The notes beneath the pieces are model-generated. The model worked only from the letters and a program-made list of their open reading frames with translations, was not told the DNA's origin and did no database searches. This document shows positions 12,201 to 21,574 of a stretch of 64,000 bases of DNA, piece by piece; within the stretch, counting starts at the first letter, position 1, and each line of letters starts with the position of its first letter. The stretch lies in NCBI RefSeq assembly GCF_000143415.4, contig NW_003314432.1, positions 85,501 through 149,500 of the forward strand, in the 5' to 3' direction. This DNA comes from Selaginella moellendorffii. Its lineage: Eukaryota > Streptophyta > Lycopodiopsida > Selaginellales > Selaginellaceae. The position numbers were made by a program, and so were the translations under genes.

Positions 12201-12648
12201 GGAGAGAATGAGAGGTGAAGGCAGCTTCAGGGAGCCCGGGAGAAGCTGGTGGACGGATGTTAGCTCAGGAAAAGTGCATTCTTTTTCTGTTGGGGATAGG
12301 AGTCACTCACAGAGCGACGAGATTGCGGCCAAGCTCAAGCAATTGTTGCTTAAAATGAAAGAGGAGGGGTATGTGAGCGATGTGATCAACGTTCTAAAAG
12401 ACATACCCGAGGAAGAGAAAGAGGATCACCTGTGTGGCCACAGCGAGAAGCTTGCGCTGGTGTGTGCTCTGGTGAACTCGCACCAGAAGGAGACCATCAG
12501 AATTGTGAAAAATCTCCGAGTTTGTGACGATTGCCATGCGGCCACTGCTCTCATCTCTAAGCTGGAAAAAAGGTTAATCATCTGCAAAGATGCCAGTCGG
12601 GTTCATGTGTTCCAGGATGGCAGATGTTCCTGTGACAACTACTTTTGA
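9289..12648 (+). CDS. PPR-DYW protein with N-terminal OSB-like PDF motif, copy A (six repeat units)
   Basis: Single-exon PLS-class PPR protein, expected to act in an organelle on RNA (C-to-U editing is the known role of DYW proteins). From the ATG at 9,289 it is about 1,119 residues. The upstream ATG at 9,237, used in copy B, is out of frame here because of one extra G near 9,270. The N-terminus resembles the OSB PDF motif: RDPTFWWDNRFKKKN, then YPDFKHVSTGESLWI and PTWVSAKLE. Six P-L-S triplets of 111 residues follow, phased on MYCKCGELEEA at 9,673, 10,006, 10,339, 10,672, 11,005 and 11,338. Then come divergent PPR and E motifs, a PG box (EPGRSWW) and a DYW deaminase domain with HSE and CDDCH. 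The end is CSCDNYF, not DYW. Against copy B a 12-bp in-frame deletion removes four residues of the PDF motif start. No organelle presequence is obvious, so an upstream exon is possible. Confidence 0.85.
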   Translation: MEFRDPTFWWDNRFKKKNKFFSESYPDFKHVSTGESLWIANRKTPTWVSAKLESLADPAVGKATTARYNSPHTAPVAGDEPVSLGRLIHRVRDSAESRSLSLGKQAHEAVLKSDEHKNNIYLLTGLIDMYCKCGELEEARKIFHSMGTRSVVSYNAIIQGCGSNGQAELALEYYSALRACTTIQPNDRTHVAVISACSRLATESSEKRERALRIGMEIHSMLSKEKKQVDLFVATCLVDMYCKCGELEEARKIFHSMGTRSVVSYNAIIQGCDTNGQAELALEYYSTLRACTSIQPNDRTHVAVISACSTLATESSEKRERALRIGMEVHSVLSKEKKHLGLYMATCLVDMYCKCGELEEARKIFHSMGTRSVVSYTAIIQGCNTNGQAELALEYYSALRADTTIQPDDRTHVAVISACSTLATESSEKRERALRIGMEVHSVLSKEKKHLGLYMATCLVDMYCKCGELEEACKIFHSMGTRSVVSYTAIIQGCNTNGRAELALEYYSALRADNTIQPDDWTYVVVISACSTLATECSEKRERALRIGMEIHSMLSKEKKQLDLFEANCLVDMYCKCGELEEARKIFHSMGTRSVVSYTAIIQGCNTNGRAELALEYYSALRADNTIQPDDQTHVVVISACSTLATESSEKRERALRIGMEIHSMLSKEKKQLDLFVANCLVDMYCRCGELEEARKIFHSMGTRSVVSYTAIIQGCNTNGRAELALEYYSALRADNTIQANACTYTCVLVACGSVMAVKLGREIHQLAKHEGLLKNNPVLGSSLVSFYGKCGDVDSAQEAFDECRARDNTGLWNSLIQAYTLQGRSIEALERFYSMTQEEGCKADDVSFVSVLNACSHGGLVGKGRQLLDEMPKQYGVKPRLEHYVCLIDMLGRANLLDEAVRVLRAMPFEPNAVVWTSLLGACRKWKNYTIGKLAFERLVEMDPKSGTPYALMANIFGNLGMLSERAAVVERMRGEGSFREPGRSWWTDVSSGKVHSFSVGDRSHSQSDEIAAKLKQLLLKMKEEGYVSDVINVLKDIPEEEKEDHLCGHSEKLALVCALVNSHQKETIRIVKNLRVCDDCHAATALISKLEKRLIICKDASRVHVFQDGRCSCDNYF
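9640..11508 (+). repeat. 333-bp in-frame tandem repeat inside the PPR gene, copy A (about 5.5 units)
   Basis: Units begin at 9,673 and recur exactly every 333 bp to 11,338. Similarity stops at about 11,508, inside unit 6. Each unit is one S motif (about 31 residues, CLVDMYCKCGELEEARKI), one P motif (VVSYN/TAIIQGC to TTIQPN/D) and one L-type motif (AVISACS to SMLSKEKKQLD). Differences cluster at a few codons, including position 5 and the last position of the P motif. The near-identity at DNA level points to recent unequal exchange or conversion. Confidence 0.9.
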
Positions 12649-13795
12649 AAACATGTCAGTGCTCTTTCTTGCAGTTATCCCTGGTTTTAAACCCTCTGTG
12701 AGTCAAGCAGAAACATGGGCCGCTGAGTGAGCATCAAAGAGTTTGGGTACCGGCAATTCTTCATACTAAGGCTTATTATCTGAATCTGGGTGCTCCGTTT
12801 TGGGGCACCTGTTAGCAGGTTTAGTCACGATTCTGCTACCAAAAAGAAATTTAAATTTAAGACAACGTGTCATCCTCCTTTTGCATAGTTTTAACTTTTA
12901 AATGTTAATTTTTTCTCTGTGAAGTTCAGGTTGACGGCGTTGCTGATAGCAAGTACCGCCTCATGTTCTGGGAGCAAGGTGATGGCGGCTTGTGGCATGA
13001 CCAACTTTGGGTTTGTGCTCCTAGAGCACGTTGAAGACGTGTGGAAGCTGGTGACGACGGCATTTGTTTCTTGCAACGTACTCACCAGTTCCTCAGCGAC
13101 ATCTTCCTTCCAGATTTTTTGAGCTTGTCGTGAGTGGTGACTTGCTTGCTCTCTCCTGTGATGAGCCTCTGGTGCCCAACCTCAAGGCTCTCTTGTGGAT
13201 GGAGCTAGCCCTACACAGTCAACCAGCAGATGCACAAATCGTTGAGAATTAGCAACAAGTGTGTATCATAGGCTCAGTGCGTAGTGTACTAGTGTATATG
13301 TACATGTGTTTCAGCTAAATATAATGGGCCAAATACACCGAAGAAAGAAGAGTAGAAACAAATTAAGAAATGTAAATTAAGAAGTGCAAAAGAAATGAAA
13401 ATAAAAATTGTCCATCCTCATCAGTTTACTGAAATTAAGTTGGATTCAATTCTTCCAGCTCCAAATATTGTGTGATTGAGTTGTAAGTTAATTAATAGTA
13501 GAAAATAAGAAAAAAAAAACAAACATTGAAAAAATAGTGTTTGATAATATCTTCTTTGCTTTTAGTTTTTTGTTTTTGAAAGAAAATTAGTGGGGAGTGC
13601 TGGTAAAGATATCTTTGCCGTTTATTGGTGGTTAATTAAATGAGCATGCTTAGAGATGTTTATAAGAGTTTAGCTCTGGACCAAGAGTTATCCGAAAATT
13701 AAAGTTCAAAATTTATGTTTTCCTTATTTGCACAATAACTTAAGCTAAAGTAATATACTTACCCGTATTTTTTATGGGAAAATTATTATTCGCAC
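12649..13795. other. 3' flank of PPR gene, copy A
   Basis: No recognised gene. Residues 12,649-12,730 match copy B directly and should hold the 3' UTR. The segment at about 12,744-13,000 is inverted relative to copy B (about 52,525-52,712). Beyond 13,001 the copies match directly again up to the gypsy insertion at 13,796. A minus-strand frame (12,891-13,085 and its copy at 52,687-52,902) reads ETNAVVTSFHTSSTCSRSTN. I recognise no domain in it. The rest is A/T-rich. Confidence 0.5.
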
Positions 13796-13959
13796 TATGA
13801 GTGCATGGAATATAGAAAGGGAATACAGAAATATGCATATCAATTAGCCCAATATATACAGGAGCGAGTGGTCCAGATTGAACCCAATCCGATGGCTACC
13901 AAAATCCCACTACGCTAATATTAGTATATGGCATCGTAGCCGTACACCTGGCCCTCACA
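13796..13959 (-). repeat. 3' LTR of the copy-A gypsy element
   Basis: It is 164 bp long. Read on the minus strand it begins TGTGAGGGCC and ends CTCATA, and it aligns without visible gaps to 18,623-18,786. Such a short LTR is unusual for a gypsy element. Confidence 0.85.
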
Positions 13960-13973
13960 TCATCCCCTCCTTT
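13960..13973 (-). promoter_or_regulatory. Polypurine tract of the gypsy element
   Basis: Read on the minus strand, AAAGGAGGGGATGA directly abuts the 3' LTR. This is the expected place and composition for the plus-strand primer. Confidence 0.7.
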
Positions 13974-14138
13974 CGAAATAATGGAAGGCTGTCAGGGTTC
14001 TCTTGTAGACGGGCTAGGATCTGGAGGAACATTAGGAGGAGGCATTAGCGGATTTGTAGATGGTATTAACTACTCCTGATCCCTTTGTATGAAGCATTTC
14101 AACCGCTACACATGCACAATTTCCGAAGGATCGGCCGG

Positions 14139-17100
14139 CTAGATGTCATGCCAAACCTCATAAACTTGCTGTCCAACTTGCCGCAACACCCGATACGGTC
14201 CTTTCCACTGCGCAAGGAGCCCCTTAGATAAACCACGTACCGTAAGATGGGGAAAACAGACTAACACCAAATCATCCACTTTGTACTCTACTGGTGGACG
14301 ATGATGGGAGTTGTAGTGCCGTTGTTGTCCCATTTGTACGTGGCCTAAGTATTTGGCAGACTCTGCTCAGACAAGTGGAAGAATGCTTGTCAAATATTGA
14401 TCCCACGACCTAGCATCAGGAGCTCGTGGCAATCACGAAGGTAAACCTAGCTCCGTTGGTAATATTGGATCATGACCATATAGAAGTTTATATGGTGAAG
14501 CACCAACAAAACTCTGTACCCTTGTGACATAAGCATATTGAAGAGACGGCAAATAACCATCCTAATCTGAATGTTGAAAGTTCACATACTTCACAATCAT
14601 CCCTTTGAATGTTCGAATGAGCCGTTCCACCAGACCGTCTGATTGTGGATGATAAGCACTCGTGAAAGTGTGGAGTATCCCTTACCGAGACGTCAAAACA
14701 TGAAATACCTCAGCCATAAATGCAGGACCATTATCTGAAAGAATCCGCTCTGGACAAGAATGCTGGAACACCACTCGATTGAGGAGGAAGTATCCAACAG
14801 CAGTTGCAGAGGTGCTAACAAGAGCACCAACTTCCACCTAACGAGTCAAGTAGTTAGAAGCAATAATAACATACTCATTGCCAACAGTCAACCGTGGAAA
14901 AGGTCCCATAAAATCAAACGCCACCAATTCAAACGGACAGGAAACTACAATTGACTCCAACCGTCCTTCCGCAGCACAAAAGGGAGTATTACGAGCTTGG
15001 CACCAAACGCAGCTATGCACATACCGGATAACATCACATCGCATCTCCGGCCAATAGAAAGACCTGTGCAGCTTCTTGGTCACTCAACAATGTCCAATAT
15101 GCCCACCTAGAATAGAAGAATCATGGTAAACATGGAGAAACCGTGGAATAAAGATAGAAGGCACAATCAGTCGTAAATGATCATCAAGATCCGTCCCCAC
15201 AAAATAAAGAAGGCCATTTTCAAGGTGATATTGAGAATGTAAATGCCAGAAAGGCAAGTCATCAGCAAGTGATGCAGGATTCTCAAACGCATCTCAAAGC
15301 CTTCGAATCCACATCTCAATCTTTTGAGCCTCGCAAACCTCATCAAAAGAAGGTAGATCTTGCTCTGTGCCTTAAAGACATTGAACGTCAAGTACAGCAA
15401 CCGCCGACGGCACAGAATCCTCGTCTAGAAAATCCACAAATGCTGGAACAACAGGCTCATCAGAAACATGAGAAGACAGTGGAGAAGGAAGAGGAGCTTG
15501 AGAAAAGGGCATCAGCATCAACCATAGAACTCCTTGGGCGATGAACAATATTAAAATCATATATCTGAAGCTTCAAAGCCCACCGAGCAGTACGACCAAC
15601 CAGGTTCTTTTGCTTCAATAATGAAGTAACAGCAGCATGGTCACCTTCAAGTAACATCCAAGAACCATGTAGATATGCATGAAGTTTCTCAAAACCCCAA
15701 ACTACTGTTAAACACTCCTTCTCTGTCGTGGAGTAATTCACCTCTATTGGTTGTAACGTACGGCTTATATATGCAATGGGATGATGCTGACCAAGCACAC
15801 TTGGGCTTTCTTGCATTAATACACCTCCAAGACCAATATCAGAAGCATCAACGTGCAAAATAAAAGGTCGAGTGTAGTTAGGATATGCCAAAACTGGAGG
15901 AGTCGTTAAAAGTTCTTTGAGATTCACAAATGCCCACTCACAATTTGAAGACTAGATGAAAGATGACATTGACGACTTCAGCAATGCTTGCAATGGTGCA
16001 GTGCGATCAGAAAGATGATCCACAAAACGACTGAGATACTGCACCTTGCCTAGGAAGCGCTCACATCATTCACACACTTCAGAGTAGGGAACTTTAGAAC
16101 GGCTACAAGTTTGTCAGGATCAACTTGCAAACCTTCACGAGAAATATGGTACCCAAGATAAGTTGTGTCCTTGGACCCAAACACGCACTTCGACTGCTTC
16201 AACTTTAAACCAACGTCCCATAGCCGATCCAACACTTTACACACATCACGAATGTGCTCCTCCCACGTCCCCTCCGAGTGAATCAAAACATCAGCAATGA
16301 AGTCAGCAGTCACCTCTGGCATATCATAAAGAACCTTGTCCATCATCCACTGGAAAGTTGCTGGAGCATTGTTCAAACCAAACGGCATCACCAAGAACTC
16401 GTACAAACCAAATGGTGTACGAAAAGCAGTCTTAGGAATATCTTCTTCGGCCATCAGTACTTGCCAGTACCCAGAAGCAAGATCTAGCTTGGTGAACCAA
16501 CGACTTCGCCCCAGACGATTCAAGAGATCAACAGTGTGAGGAAGAGGGTATACATCCGGGATTGTCACTTCATTTAACGGACGATAGTCGATGCAGAAAC
16601 AAATACTCCCATCAGGCTTCGTCACAAGATGAGGTTCACATACTTAAGGACTCCACGACTTCTGAATAACACCCTTCTCCAACATCTCCTTGACGTTTGC
16701 ACATAAAATCTTGATCTCCTTGGGTGACCGACGACGAACAGGAACCTTGATTGGACGAGCATCCTTAGTTGGAATGGGATGACGTGTGGCAATCTTGGCC
16801 CTAGATGATAGGTCAAATTCAAAGAGATTAGAATACTCCTTCATCAGCCGGTCAATAGCTTCAACACAAAGATTGTCATAGGGATCGAAAAAGGGAAGAG
16901 CAGAACAAGATGGAAACACAGGAGGAAATAGTGGGGGAACAAAAGTAATTTAAGCAAAAGTAGAAGTAGAGGGACGAAGAGGTACGGAAGTGAAAGGAAT
17001 GGATGAAACATAAGGAAGTATGAGACAAGGGGGAGAAGCCTCAAAGTCACACTTGGCATGATTGCGTTGCAACCAATCCATACCAAGAATGAGGTCAAAA

Positions 17101-17591
17101 GCTTGACTCGGCACCACCTGCAACGATTGCAGCTCAAGCTCGAGATCGCCCACACGCACAACCAGGTCTGCCTCATCTCGTGCACATGTATGTGTATGAC
17201 CGTTGCCATAAAGAATGAAAACGGGGTCCGCCGCATGATGCAAGTGTAGACGACAATGTGTGGCAATAGGTCGAGCAATAGAAGATAAACTCGAACCTCT
17301 ATTAACCAACACAGAGAGAATAATAGGAGACCTCTTGTTATAAAAATGAGCTTGGAAAGTAAACACTGGATGAACCGGTGCCGAGTGAACCCCTTGATGA
17401 TACTGCCGAAAGAAAGATGGAGGGGTCACTAACTTATTCGCGCAAGGTCCCTTCATTACTTGTGCGACTCCTCGTTTCCCGGATGCACTGCGGTGTCCAA
17501 ACCTTCCACTGCAGCAGCACCAACGGGACGTTGCTGACGCTAAGGTCTCCACCCAGGAAATGGAGGTCGCCAATCTGGAAAGTGCCGACAA
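14139..17591 (-). pseudogene. Gypsy pol region: protease, RT, RNase H, integrase (broken)
   Basis: Minus strand, right to left. A retropepsin-like domain (16,950-17,591) has LVNRGSSLSSI where an active enzyme has a D[ST]G triad, and LILGMDWL later. Reverse transcriptase (16,050-16,625) runs MTKPDGSICFCIDYRPLNE, KLDLASGYWQV, MPFGLNNAPATF, but its catalytic box is FIAD instead of YxDD, so the first Asp is lost. RNase H (15,460-15,927) has HVDASDIGLGGVLMQ and AYISRTLQP. The integrase zinc finger and start of the core (14,838-15,083) read HSCVWCQARN and FDFMGPF. The GPY/F tail (14,139-14,333) reads QWKGPYRVLRQVGQQVYEV. Frames are interrupted between these parts, so it is a dead polyprotein. Confidence 0.85.
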
Positions 17592-18388
17592 CGCCGATAA
17601 GTATGACTAACTTCATCACACACCCAGCAACAAACATCACGGCCACGACCACGCCCTCGCCCTTGGCCTTGGACTCGAGTAGCAACAGCATCAACCTCCA
17701 TTAGAACAGGACCATCACTCATAGAAAGTGGAGCGGAAGGACGTGCAGCAAGAAGTGGAAGAGGTGACGTCTCATAACGTTGTGCCAAGCAAAGAGCATC
17801 TTCAAGGGTAGCAGGAGCAAGTGCATGCACAAGTCTGACAAAATCTTGACGAAGTGCTGGCCACAACATTCCTAACTTCATCCACTCCGACATATTGGGC
17901 TCCGCACGAAACAAAAGACTTCAAAAACGAATGCCAAATTGCATCACTAACTTAGATGGCCCTTGGCAAAGACGATGCAATTGTTGGAAGGCATCATCAC
18001 AATTGTCAGCATGTCCGAAGGCGCATTTGAAGACGTCCGGAAGAACACTCCAATCCCCACAAGTGGCCGCGCTCAATCCATTATACCACTGCAACGCCAT
18101 CCCTTGGAGACACATGGGAAACTTACGCAAACATCGAGCATCATCCCACGAATGATATGTGGCAATCACCGTGAAGTGATTGAACCAATGGTACACATCA
18201 TCCCCAAGATTCCCACGAAAGAACTCTGGCCGAACGTGAGGATTGGCACCAAGAGCAGGAGGAGTTGGACCACGTGCCGTGAATGCCACCATCAATTGAG
18301 TTTGGTTGTTCATTTGCAAACGCATAGCATCAAGCAATTGGACCAACTGCTGCTCTAGAGTCAAAGGAGGAGATTGCTAATCTGCCAT
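17540..18388 (-). pseudogene. Gypsy gag with CCHC zinc knuckle (broken)
   Basis: Gag begins at an ATG at 18,388 on the minus strand but meets TAG at codon 4 (18,377-18,379). The frame then continues through capsid-like text (EFFRGNLGDDVYHWFNHFTV, MALQWYNGL) to about 17,921. It resumes in another frame to 17,540 with LEDALCLAQRYE and a zinc knuckle of the CX2CX4HX4C type (CWVCDEVSHTYRRC). The knuckle lacks the usual Gly. Gag packages element RNA. This copy would need at least one readthrough and one frameshift. Confidence 0.8.
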
Positions 18389-18604
18389 GAAGATAAACGA
18401 AAAAGAAAGAGCAAAAGAAGAGAAATGACAAAAAGCTAGAAGGAAATGGTAGATCTAGATAATGCAAAAAGCTAGATCTAAACCAAAATCTTGAAAAAGA
18501 AGAACAAAAGAAAAAAAAATGGAAAAAGCTAAATCTAAACAATGCAAAAGCTAGATCTAAACCAAAATCCCAAATCCAAGCACTCTTCAGGGACAATCAA
18601 AAGT

Positions 18605-18621
18605 GCCCTTCACTTCCACCA
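18605..18621 (-). promoter_or_regulatory. Candidate primer-binding site of the gypsy element
   Basis: Read on the minus strand, TGGTGGAAGTGAAGGGC starts one base after the 5' LTR. TGG is the expected complement of the tRNA CCA end. It is not the usual initiator-Met type site, and I cannot name the tRNA. Confidence 0.5.
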
Positions 18622-18622
18622 A

Positions 18623-18786
18623 TGTAAGTGCATGAAATATAGAAAAGGAATACAAAAATATGCATATCAATTAGCCCAATATATATAGGAGTGAGTGGTC
18701 TGGATTGAACTCAATCCGATGGCTACCAAAATCCCACTACGCTAATATTAGTATACGGCATCATAGCAGTAAACCTAGCCCTCATA
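18623..18786 (-). repeat. 5' LTR of the copy-A gypsy element
   Basis: It is 164 bp long. On the minus strand it begins TATGAGGGCT and ends CTTACA. It is the partner of 13,796-13,959 and is followed on the plus strand by gcac, one half of the target-site repeat. Confidence 0.85.
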
Positions 18787-18951
18787 GCACGAAAAAGAAA
18801 AAAGCAAATTTAGAGGATTCTTAATTCCAAATCTAAAGTGTTGGGGTCATTTTAAAAATTATTCCAGAAATATTCGAGAAGATTCTTAGGTAAGGCTTTG
18901 GCGTGCCTGCGAAGAAGATCTGATCTAGCGGCACGGCCCAAGAATTAAAAC

Positions 18952-19430
18952 ATGGCAGCAGCCACAGAGATTTATGAGAAATGGGGCCGATCGAGCTGGA
19001 TCTGGGCCTGCTCGTGCTCTATCTTCACCAACAGGAGGAGGAAGAGGTGCCCATGGAGGGAGAGGTGGCCATGGAGTGGGAGGAGGGCGCGGGGTGGCCG
19101 GGGTTGGCTGCAGATCTCTGAATCTGGCCCCGGGAGGATTAGGCCATGGTTCTGAGGCGGCTCAAGGAGGGGGTGCCCTGGGAGGAGGAGGCCATGGTTC
19201 TACTCTAGGAGGAGGACGCCACGGTTCTTCTCCGGGAGGAGGCCAAGCCTCAGTGAGCCACAACGGGAGGAGTCCAAGCCGCGCCCAGAGGAGCCCAAGC
19301 CACGTCTGGAGGAGTTCCCCTGGAGGGGAGGAGGCCATGGATCATCGCCAGGAGGAAGCCACGTCTGGAGGAGTTCCCCTGGAGCACAGCGTGCCGGGAG
19401 CTCCAACTGCTTTGAGAACCAGAGATGGCG
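18952..19430 (+). other. Gly-rich GC-rich repetitive open stretch upstream of the Myb-like piece
   Basis: Runs of ggaggag and ggaggccatgg give a frame rich in GGG, GGHG and HGS from about 18,974 to 19,430. It ends at a good donor, gcg/gtgagt at 19,431, with an acceptor ccggcag at 19,481-19,487 (57-bp intron). Joined in the Gly-rich frame, the splice hits a stop. In another frame, ATG at 19,425 would give MA joined to GHEEEGDD, so the Gly-rich stretch may be 5' UTR. In copy B (56,915-57,370) it is rearranged and differs in repeat number. Confidence 0.4.
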
Positions 19431-19740
19431 GTGAGTTTACATTTCTTAGGTTACATGCATGCATGAGTGATTGAGAGCTCCCGGCAGGGTCATGAAGAAG
19501 AGGGAGATGACAGCGTCCCTGATCTGGAACAAGACCCGGATGCTCACTTGGAGGAGCTCGACCACGAGGCTGTCCAGTTTGTGGATACCTTGGGTTTTGC
19601 TGCACCTGCTGCTGCGAAGAGAACCCGGGGAAAGAACTGGAACCATGCTGAGACCATGCTCCTGATTGATCTCGTTTGGGAAAAACATCTCGCAAAGATT
19701 GCGGGGGAGGGAGGAGCAGCCAGCATGTTCTCATGACGAA
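19425..19740 (+). pseudogene. Myb/SANT-like (trihelix-type) DNA-binding piece of the Harbinger unit, copy A
   Basis: After the intron at 19,431-19,487 the frame reads GHEEEGDDSVPDLEQDP, then AAKRTRGKNWNHAETMLLID. This resembles the start of a Myb/SANT-like helix with its spaced Trp (NWNHAE) and continues to KHLAKIAGEGGAASMFS. It then stops at about 19,734. KTQRWNLI, which looks like the third helix, follows in another frame at about 19,740, so a frameshift splits the domain. Copy B shares that shift and adds a 4-bp duplication (ggat) near 57,480. The Myb-like role, binding transposon ends, is known for Harbinger. The call here is inference from the motif. Confidence 0.45.
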
Positions 19741-19801
19741 GACACAGCGCTGGAATCTCATCTTTCACCCTTTTGCTTTAGGGTTTAAATGCACATTGCG
19801 G

Positions 19802-21131
19802 ATGACAAGAGCCCCGCTGCCAGAGGAAGAAGACCATGAACTTGAGGTTCGTCGGGCTGTGATTGGGAGGAGGTTTTGCATCGGCCTGTGGTGGGTGAAG
19901 CCTCGAAATGTCACCACCTGGAGTAAGTTTTCTTTGGAGTATTACGATGTGGGGAGGTGGAAGAGGAAACTTCAGATGGAGAAGAGGACCTTCTTCACCA
20001 TTTGTGGCATGCTGGAGAGCGAGATCCAGAAGCAAGATACCGGTTGGAGGAGTGTGGTGCCGGTGGATGTTCGACTGGGGGTAACTTTGTACAAGCTTTT
20101 CAAGAACACAGATTACTTGGATCTAGCAGACAAGTTCGGCATCGGGGAGTCCACAGCTCATGAGATTGTCATGGACACTACTGTGGCAATTGTCAAGTGT
20201 CTCAGGTACAAGATTCATTTTCCTTCAACCGCCAAGGAGGTTCAAGCTGTTACTGCTGGCTTTCAACAAGTGACAGGTACATTTTCTTATGTTTTTTGGA
20301 TTGTTATAAGTTTTGATGACCAATAGGAACCCGACTGCCTAATGTTGCTGGGGCGATCGACTACTAGACTGGACGGCAAGAGCTACTATGACTGGAAGCA
20401 GTGGTACTTGGTCATCTTGCAAGGGGTTTGTGATGCCCAGAAGAGGTTCCTCAGTGTCTACGCTGGGTGGCCAGGATGGTTTTAAAATGTTCTTTTTGCT
20501 TTCAGGACGCATCCATGACATGAGGGTTTTTCGTAATTCAACCCTCAAGAACAAGATTGTAGCAAGGGAGCTGCTGACATCACCCGCGATGTTAGCTTAT
20601 GATGATAGGATCAAGCCATACCTAGTGGGGGACAAAGGGTACCAACTCCAGCAGCATCTGATGATTCCACACACAAGTAAGTCTTCTTCATTCTACTTTC
20701 TTTTGTTCACTTGTTTTGGTTGTTGCTCAGCTCCGAACCCGACACCATCCAAGGCAGCTTTCAACCTTCATCACCACCTTGCTCAGATTGTTATTGAGCA
20801 AGCATTTGGACTTCTTAAAATGAAGTTCAGATGCTTGGATCAAAAACAAAGAATCCAGCCAAAGTACCATCCCAACATCATCAAGAGTTGTTGCATCTTG
20901 CACAATTTCTTGATTGATGTTGGGGAGACTGATCTTCGGGCGGAGATCCAAGCTTGGAGGAAAGAGGTGAAATGGCTCAAGGACCAGGACCTCTTTGTTG
21001 ATTACAGTGATCCCGAGCAATTGGAAGGGGAGCCTCATGAGGAGTTGCACAGTCCAGAGGATGCGAAAGAGGTTAGAGAGAACCTCACGTTTTCCCTCTG
21101 TCTTTGCCAGTGGCGCTTGTGTTTGCTTTGA
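19802..21131 (+). pseudogene. Harbinger-like (DDE_4) transposase, copy A, broken
   Basis: ATG at 19,802, then acidic and basic N-terminus, RRFCIGLWWVKPRNVTTW, a helical region (KRTFFTICGMLESEIQK) and an HTH-like stretch (LADKFGIGESTAHEIV). Intron 20,277-20,326 (50 bp) leads to LPNVAGAID, the first Asp region. A frameshift follows immediately (stop TAG, then TRLDGKSYYDW in the next frame) and copy B shares it. The second intron has lost its donor here by a 22-bp deletion after ggccag (20,481-20,484). RIHDMRVFRNST follows. The second Asp is in LVGDKGY and the Glu in IVIEQAFGLLKMKFRCL, after a 54-bp intron at 20,677-20,730. It ends near 21,131. It is dead, but all three catalytic regions are recognisable. 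Confidence 0.75.
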
Positions 21132-21574
21132 AATTTGCCAGGATATAATTCTAAACATTTGAATTTGAATTTGAAATTTCAAAATTTGAATTAAGTCATT
21201 TTTAAGTGTTCGAATGCATTGTTTTTAAGTGTGTGCGAATGCAAAAGTCCTTATAAGTTTACTTTGCAACACAAATTTTTTCAATGTGCAAACCCGACTT
21301 TCTTAATTTTTAAAGTGGGTCGCTTAAGTTTTTTTTCACTAAATAAATGTGCGAATTGGTCCTTTCTCAACATAGAAGATAATGTTTTGCCAAGCTTACC
21401 ACAACCACTAGCAACCTTGATTGCCAATGATGTTGTCCTTGGCTGTGGTACCTATAACCATACAGCTAGGGCCAAAGTTACACCACCAATGGCCCATAGC
21501 AAGCACAGCCATGGTGGCACAAGGTCTCGGCCATGGCTAGCACTACCTTGGCTAGCCTTAGCCGTGGCATAGCC

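Larger units (their letters stand above)
13796..18786 (-). mobile_element. Near-complete Ty3/gypsy LTR retrotransposon, copy-A specific
   Basis: A 4,991-bp element on the minus strand with two 164-bp LTRs (13,796-13,959 and 18,623-18,786), flanked by the 4-bp direct repeat gcac (13,792-13,795 and 18,787-18,790). Copy B at about 53,503-53,515 shows the empty site. On the minus strand the order is 5' LTR, primer-binding site, gag with zinc knuckle, protease, RT, RNase H, integrase with GPY/F tail, polypurine tract, 3' LTR. Coding parts are recognisable along the whole length but broken by stops and shifts, and key catalytic residues are changed. LTR divergence is visible (about a dozen differences by eye), so it is not brand new. 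Confidence 0.9.
18870..21200 (+). mobile_element. PIF/Harbinger-like DNA transposon remnant, copy A
   Basis: A unit with a Gly-rich GC-rich leader (18,952-19,430), a Myb/SANT-like piece (19,425-19,740) and a DDE_4-type transposase (19,802-21,131), all on the plus strand. PIF/Harbinger elements are known to carry a transposase and a Myb-like protein. The same order is kept in copy B at 56,830-59,090. I could not find terminal inverted repeats or a 3-bp target repeat, because the duplication extends past both ends. An alternative is a decayed host gene pair derived from such a transposase. Confidence 0.65.

Noticed and set aside
12919-13252. Plus-strand small genes in the PPR 3' flank
   Set aside because: The frames cross the inversion breakpoint at about 13,000, and the copy-B equivalent does not keep them open.
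19923-19975. Possible 53-bp intron (gtaagt...ttcag) in the copy-A transposase
   Set aside because: The uninterrupted translation (SKFSLEYYDVGRWKRKLQME) fits Harbinger-type proteins, so I read it as exon, though splicing cannot be ruled out without cDNA.
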